From positions 31,012 through 95,011 of the forward strand of contig CAMAQV010000006.1 of NCBI GenBank assembly GCA_945860595.1: 64,000 bases of DNA. Direction: 5' to 3'. Source of the stretch: Comamonas sp. lk (GTDB lineage Bacteria > Pseudomonadota > Gammaproteobacteria > Burkholderiales > Burkholderiaceae_C). The first letter of the stretch is position 1; each line of letters opens with the position of its first letter. This document shows, piece after piece, positions 60,288 through 64,000 of this stretch. The position numbers and the translations under genes are program-made. The notes beneath the pieces were generated by a model, which saw only the letters and a program-made list of their open reading frames with translations, did not search any database and was not told the DNA's origin.

Positions 60288-60295
60288 AGGGGCTG

Positions 60296-60547
60296 ATGAT
60301 CGGGGCCTACTCCCCCTATCAGATCGAACTTTCCGACAAGATCATCCGCCTCAGGGATGCCGAAGGACTCACCTTCAAGGCGATAGCCGAGCTTCTAATC
60401 GCTGAAGGCTACAGGTCTCCGCGTGGCTGTGACCTTGGACCAGAAAGCGTCTTTTCTATCTATAAAAAGCGCAAGAGGCGAGATGAACGACTACATTCTG
60501 CCCCTGCCATCAGCATCTTTTCGGTTGAAATTGAACACTTGAAGTAG
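60296..60547 (+). CDS. Small basic protein with a helix-turn-helix-like segment
   Basis: An 83-residue protein: YSPYQIELSDKIIRLRDAEGLTFKAIAELLIAEGYRSPRG, then GPESVFSIYKKRKRRDERL. The first part reads like the helix-turn-helix segment seen at the end of recombinases and in small accessory proteins; no recombinase catalytic domain is present. I place the start at ATG 60296 with AAGGGG just upstream; ATG 60272 lies inside the inverted repeat. It is the first gene of the AT-rich island after glmS. Confidence 0.6.
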   Translation: MIGAYSPYQIELSDKIIRLRDAEGLTFKAIAELLIAEGYRSPRGCDLGPESVFSIYKKRKRRDERLHSAPAISIFSVEIEHLK

Positions 60548-60665
60548 CTTCTCAGCTGATGGTGCCGATAAGTTCAGAAGGCTGGCAATCTTGAACTGTA
60601 GGTCTGATAATCCTCTAAGGGTTGCTCGTTACAAGCAGGGGGCTTAGGATGTACAAGGAGAGACT

Positions 60666-61376
60666 ATGCCATTTATCGCCTACTTGCTTACGCTCGTCTT
60701 GGTTCCACTGTTGGCCATTGCTGGAGTGGTGTTTACTTTCACACTGCTCCTTTTTGCTGGGAAGGGTTCCCCACGATTGGTTTCAATTATTCAAGAGATT
60801 ACTGTAATAGTAATTTATCCCCCCGTTGCGGGAATGATTGCATTTGTGGTTAGCAAGTTCCACAAAAATTCAAACTCATCAGTTATGGTCAGCGCAATTC
60901 ATCAGCAAACAAACGATCTACTCTGGGAACCTAGTTCAAAGGTAAAAACAGTAGCTTTAGCTGGCTTGCTCACAATCATAGGACTATTTATATTTCCAGT
61001 CGACAGTGCAGCATTCAAACTATTTGGGAAAAATGAGTTTAAATTAACGAACTGCGAGGATTGCCAAAAAGGCAAGTGTAAGAAGGATGTCGCCTGGAAA
61101 GGTTTTACCGTTTTAGACTCAACCATTCAAATCTTCGTTACGAGAAGCGATGGCATTGATAAAATAATATCACTTCCACAAACAAATGACGTAAAATGCG
61201 TTATTGCAAAAAATAAAAATTATGCATTTAGTTGCGAATCTAACACTTCTAGCGAGTATTGGTCTAGCAACTTTCTCGTTTCCTTTAATGGCGAACGAAA
61301 ATTCGTTTGGGAAAATCAGTTTACAGCCAATAACGTAGTGGAGACACAAGGGATGCTGACCTGCAATGTCAACTGA
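60666..61376 (+). CDS. Hypothetical membrane protein
   Basis: A 236-residue protein with three hydrophobic segments (about 4-31, 42-63 and 98-116) followed by a soluble C-terminal part of about 120 residues that is rich in Asn, Lys and Ser and has paired Cys residues (NCEDCQKGKC). I do not recognise a family. It has a strong ribosome binding site (AAGGAGA, 60655-60661) before ATG 60666. Codon use is AT-rich, unlike the core genes, which supports transfer. About 260 bases without a gene follow. Confidence 0.68.
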   Translation: MPFIAYLLTLVLVPLLAIAGVVFTFTLLLFAGKGSPRLVSIIQEITVIVIYPPVAGMIAFVVSKFHKNSNSSVMVSAIHQQTNDLLWEPSSKVKTVALAGLLTIIGLFIFPVDSAAFKLFGKNEFKLTNCEDCQKGKCKKDVAWKGFTVLDSTIQIFVTRSDGIDKIISLPQTNDVKCVIAKNKNYAFSCESNTSSEYWSSNFLVSFNGERKFVWENQFTANNVVETQGMLTCNVN

Positions 61377-61639
61377 TAGAGTTCAAACGATTTGTATTAA
61401 AACTAATATATACTATCATATTGGCAAAATACTTTAATAATTTCGAGTTTTAGATGTATCGTATCTCCTGATGTTTGGCTGTAATCTTTGCTTACATCAA
61501 GTAAGTCTTACCTATACAGGCAATGCTCGCCAACGCACGAGCAAAAAAACGCTGTTCGAATCTACTGTGCAATGGACGTTGGTTTTTGGGATGATCTACA
61601 AATAACCAGGTAATCTCGTCCGAAGTTGAAAGTGACTAA

Positions 61640-62545
61640 ATGAGTAACCCGTTCACAATAACGATTTTCTCCACCACTGGGGACCCCCAAGGCATTAGGA
61701 TCATTCAAAAAACTAATTGGTCGGGAGTGGGAGTTGTCTTTCCTAGGGACAACATCGCAGACGTGATCAAAGAAGAATATGCGCAGCGACCAGGTGTTTA
61801 CATATTGGTGGGTGATCTTGCAGAAGAAACAGTTTATATCGGTGAGGCTGATCCCGTGGCTGTGAGGCTAAAGCAGCATCTACAAAAAGATTGGTCGTGG
61901 GGCGTATTTTTTGTCGATTCGCACGGCATTGGAAAAACCGAAGTCCAATTTTTAGAGTCAGAACTTGTGCGCATTGCAAAAGAAGTGGGCTCGGCAATCT
62001 TGATGAACAAGAATGCCCCGAATAAGCCCAATATGTCTCGGCAATCACAAGCTGCAGCAACTGTTTTTCTTCAAGAAATGCTATTGATCCTGCCAATGAT
62101 TGGCATCAAGGCATTCTTGCCATCTAAAGATACACCCCCGATAACAGCCACTGCTCCTAGAAAAAAGGGCGAGAAGCAAACAACGGCAAAAGGGAGCTGG
62201 GACACAATAGTTGTTCCAGCTAAAAATGATGGCTTTCAGAGAGTCTTTTTAGGAGACAACTGTTGGTATGCCATCCGAATAAATGCAAAAGAAATATCGA
62301 AAATTAAGTATATCGCTGCATACCGAGTTGCTCCGATTTCTGCAGTCACTCACATAGCAGAAGTATCAGAAATTGTGCCGTATCAGGACAGCGGAAAATA
62401 TATTGTCAGATTTAAAGCAAAGGCAGCTGAACTTAAAACCCCCGTTAAGCTTGAGGTAGGGCGACTAGGTTCAGCACCTCAGGGACCACGTTACACAACT
62501 TATAAGAAGATACTTAACTCTTCGTGGCTTCACGAACTATGGTGA
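61640..62545 (+). CDS. GIY-YIG nuclease-like protein
   Basis: A 301-residue protein. The N-terminal half contains a GIY-YIG-type domain: the paired strands PGVYILVGDL (52-61) and TVYIGEAD (64-71), Arg76 in the following helix (VRLKQH), and Glu106 in FLESEL, the usual catalytic Arg and Glu. The C-terminal half (about 170-301) is separate, has a Lys/Thr-rich linker and is not recognised. Similar proteins of unknown function occur on mobile islands; nuclease activity is inferred. The gene is AT-rich. Confidence 0.75.
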   Translation: MSNPFTITIFSTTGDPQGIRIIQKTNWSGVGVVFPRDNIADVIKEEYAQRPGVYILVGDLAEETVYIGEADPVAVRLKQHLQKDWSWGVFFVDSHGIGKTEVQFLESELVRIAKEVGSAILMNKNAPNKPNMSRQSQAAATVFLQEMLLILPMIGIKAFLPSKDTPPITATAPRKKGEKQTTAKGSWDTIVVPAKNDGFQRVFLGDNCWYAIRINAKEISKIKYIAAYRVAPISAVTHIAEVSEIVPYQDSGKYIVRFKAKAAELKTPVKLEVGRLGSAPQGPRYTTYKKILNSSWLHELW

Positions 62546-62559
62546 AAAACAGTTAATTT

Positions 62560-62712
62560 TTATAACGTCACCACCACAGTCACCACCTTAGAGTTCGGGG
62601 ACTGCGAATACGTGAACTGTTTGTTGGGTGACTTGCGGATCAAGTCCAACAGCTTGTCTTTGCTGATTGAAGTGCCCGATTTCTCCACCGATTTGGCTAG
62701 TGTGTCGCTCAT
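62560..62712 (-). CDS. Small hypothetical protein
   Basis: A 50-residue protein (MSDTLAKSVEKSGTSISKDKLLDLI ...) with no recognised domain. Start at ATG 62712 with GGAG six bases upstream. An overlapping frame from ATG 62770 to 62588, coupled to the stop of the ribbon-helix-helix gene (TGATG), could be translated instead, but its second half looks like a shadow of this gene. Third gene of the minus-strand set in the island. Confidence 0.5.
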   Translation of the reverse strand: MSDTLAKSVEKSGTSISKDKLLDLIRKSPNKQFTYSQSPNSKVVTVVVTL

Positions 62713-62769
62713 TTTTAGGCTCCTTCTTTTTCTTCTTTTGATTGAGTACCCATTCCGCAAACGCCAGCA

Positions 62770-62964
62770 TCAAAACATCTCGGATCTGGCTCGACGGAAA
62801 TTCTCGGGGTTGTTAAAGTGCTCATTGTGGAATCGCTTTAGGCAGTAGCGAATGACCTCTGAACGGTTGTAGCCCAGCCGTTCACACAACGCATCAAACT
62901 TTGTGATGAAGTCGTTGGTGGCCCTGACTCCTAGGATTTGATTTCTTCCGACCTTGTTGTTCAC
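62770..62964 (-). CDS. Ribbon-helix-helix (CopG-like) DNA-binding protein
   Basis: A 64-residue protein: NNKVGRNQILGVRATNDFITKFDALCERLGYNRSEVIRYCLKRFHNEHF. A short strand followed by a helix and the NRSEVIRYCLKRF helix is the ribbon-helix-helix pattern of CopG, MobC-like and plasmid copy or partition regulators. It starts with GTG 62964 with GGAG seven bases upstream. It lies 52 bases after the Rep-like gene, on the same strand, and may control it. Confidence 0.75.
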   Translation of the reverse strand: MNNKVGRNQILGVRATNDFITKFDALCERLGYNRSEVIRYCLKRFHNEHFNNPENFRRARSEMF

Positions 62965-63015
62965 GCAAAACTCCTTTTTTAGTGGTTTTTCTATTTAGGT
63001 GATTTTTAACGTAGG

Positions 63016-63600
63016 TTAAATATCATCTAAGTCTTGAGCTGTTTTTTCTTTCAGCATATAGACAAGCCAAGTTCTCGAAGTCTCTAAGTTCATTGGCTCA
63101 ATCTTGAATGATGAAATAGTATCTATAGAAGTGATATCTTTAGTTAATCTCTCGTCTAACTGACAGGTCTCAAAGTCGTAGATTCGACTAGCAACCTCCT
63201 TTCTAACTGGAAAAAGTCCGTGAATGTGATGCGGCGAATTATTTTTAGGAACTGGCTTAAAAAAACTTCCTTGTTCGTACTCGTAAACAAACAACTCGTC
63301 ATACGGCATCAAATATTTCCAATTAGAACTTGAGCGACAAAGTCTCTTTTTAATTTTTCTCAAAGCTCGATGCTCGTAGTGATAACGAGCCGCTTTTCTC
63401 ATTCCATTTCGTGCTTCGACAGCTACTAGATTCTTGAAAACAACAGTCGTAACAAAAGGCGTCCATTCATCATTGGTAGCTATCCAATTCAACTTGTGCC
63501 AGAGTTGGTTGTATTGGCTGTTGAATGACTTCCTCACAATCTCTTTTCCATATCGTCGGTTGTGTTCGTTGTCTTCCAGGTCCTCTAAGGTGATCAGCAT
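63016..63600 (-). CDS. Rolling-circle replication initiator-like protein (HUH type)
   Basis: A 194-residue protein with three motifs in the order expected for HUH endonucleases: a hydrophobic strand (TPFVTTVVFK, 47-56), His-x-His in SPHHIHGLF (122-130), and YMLK near residue 182 (Tyr-x-x-Lys, the nicking tyrosine motif). It resembles the Rep proteins of small plasmids, CRESS-type elements and inovirus-like elements. I chose ATG 63600; a TTG at 63666 extends the frame. AT-rich and followed by a ribbon-helix-helix gene. Function is inferred from motifs only. Confidence 0.62.
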   Translation of the reverse strand: MLITLEDLEDNEHNRRYGKEIVRKSFNSQYNQLWHKLNWIATNDEWTPFVTTVVFKNLVAVEARNGMRKAARYHYEHRALRKIKKRLCRSSSNWKYLMPYDELFVYEYEQGSFFKPVPKNNSPHHIHGLFPVRKEVASRIYDFETCQLDERLTKDITSIDTISSFKIEPMNLETSRTWLVYMLKEKTAQDLDDI

Positions 63601-63755
63601 AGGTTCATTCTTTCTTTGGGTGTGGTGAGGATTATCGACCTCGTCAATAAAGCAGAATGGGCGCAAACAAGGCGACCTCTACAGAAGCGATACGGTCTCA
63701 TTGAGCTGCGTAATCGCTTCGTAAAACTATTTAGTATTTCTTTTTAGGCATAAAA

Positions 63756-63775
63756 AAACCCGCCGAAGCGGGTTT
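63756..63775 (-). terminator. Rho-independent terminator, minus strand
   Basis: On the minus strand the sequence reads AAACCCGC, loop TTCG, GCGGGTTT, followed by a run of T (63752-63758 complement). The stem is 8 bp. It would end transcription entering from the right, from the IS-like element side, before the Rep-like gene. Confidence 0.8.
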
Positions 63776-63853
63776 CAAACCTCATCATTCAATTTCGTAT
63801 TGCAAGGTCTTAATCATTTTTCTGATATCGGGAAAGTTCGTTCGAACAATTAC

Positions 63854-64000
63854 TGTTCAGGCCGATCGAATACTGACCCACCCTGCCGATTCAATATTGA
63901 CCCAGGACGGATAGTTGCTTTTGCGTTGGGCAACTGTGGATAAGTGTAGCCATTAACGTGCTTTGTGGTCTCCTTTTCTTGGTTGTTGCAGCCAGGGTAA
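63854..64000. mobile_element. End of an IS21-like insertion sequence, continuing beyond the window
   Basis: Starting at TGTTCAGG (63854), two 19-base copies of a repeat occur 24 bases apart: CCGATCGAATACTGACCCA at 63862-63880 and CCGATTCAATATTGACCCA at 63886-63904, differing at three positions. Multiple repeats of the form CGATTNAATATTGACCC at the end, with a TGT terminus, are typical of IS21-family elements. The istA/istB genes would lie to the right, outside the window; no reading frame could be assigned in the 95 bases that remain. Confidence 0.6.

Noticed and set aside
61377..61639. A tRNA-like sequence (GTTCGAATC near 61555) in the island gap
   Set aside because: No acceptor or anticodon stem could be formed around it; the gap looks like AT-rich leader DNA.
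62588..62770. A 60-codon gene coupled to the ribbon-helix-helix gene by TGATG
   Set aside because: It overlaps the 62560-62712 gene, which has a better ribosome binding site; kept only as an alternative.
60225..64000. A Tn7 transposon after glmS
   Set aside because: No TnsA-E proteins and no TGTGGG-type end repeats were found in the window; only the target site is recognisable.

Overview
The window is chromosomal DNA from a high-GC Betaproteobacterium, most likely a member of the Comamonadaceae. The evidence is gene content and protein style: a complete aerobic F-type ATP synthase operon, a Coq7-type ubiquinone hydroxylase, a Neisseria/Comamonas-type porin ending in Phe, an NAD-linked molybdenum or tungsten formate dehydrogenase, and compact operons with 1-4 bp junctions. 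The genus is not resolved. No rRNA, tRNA or CRISPR array was seen.

Layout. 0-3 kb: an unknown gene cut by the left edge, a YkgJ-type Cys-cluster protein, then the permease and ATPase of an ABC transporter of the kind linked to PQQ-dependent alcohol oxidation. 3-8.3 kb: a tandem glycine riboswitch followed by gcvT-gcvH-gcvP and a 5-formyl-THF cyclo-ligase. 8.3-9.1 kb: a GFA-domain protein and an SRPBCC protein. 9.2-16.2 kb: a minus-strand operon with an acyl-CoA ligase and a branched-chain-amino-acid-type ABC importer. 16.5-22.1 kb: formate dehydrogenase (fused diaphorase subunit, catalytic subunit, FdhD), followed by the remnant of an oxalate/formate antiporter. 22.5-28 kb: a PQQ alcohol dehydrogenase with a diheme cytochrome c, and divergently an ankyrin protein, a beta-propeller protein and an ABC-type binding protein. 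28-32.3 kb: phosphatase, ABC exporter, BNR-repeat protein and membrane protein in one operon. 32.4-34.4 kb: lipA-lipB-DUF493. 34.5-41.6 kb: atpIBEFHAGDC. 41.7-60.2 kb: housekeeping genes (YheT hydrolase, SbmA-like ABC protein, 5'-nucleotidase, ilvA, OsmC, porin, coq7, GST, lytic transglycosylase, a second cyclo-ligase, a DUF6279-like lipoprotein, glmU, a toxin-antitoxin pair, a Bro-N protein, an Lrp regulator, glmS). 60.2-64 kb: an AT-rich accessory island directly after glmS, with a GIY-YIG protein, an HUH-type Rep-like protein, a ribbon-helix-helix protein and the end of an IS21-like element.

How the genes fit together. Much of the first 34 kb can be read as C1 and alcohol metabolism. Alcohol is oxidised in the periplasm by the PQQ enzyme. 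Formate is oxidised to CO2 with NADH formed. Glycine cleavage feeds methylene-THF, the cyclo-ligase recovers 5-formyl-THF, and lipA/lipB supply the lipoyl group that GcvH needs. The most interesting points are three: the PQQ-associated transporter is split into two loci 22 kb apart, the alcohol dehydrogenase carries the Asp-x-Asp signature of lanthanide enzymes, and the glmS-downstream island combines an HUH Rep with genes of unknown function.
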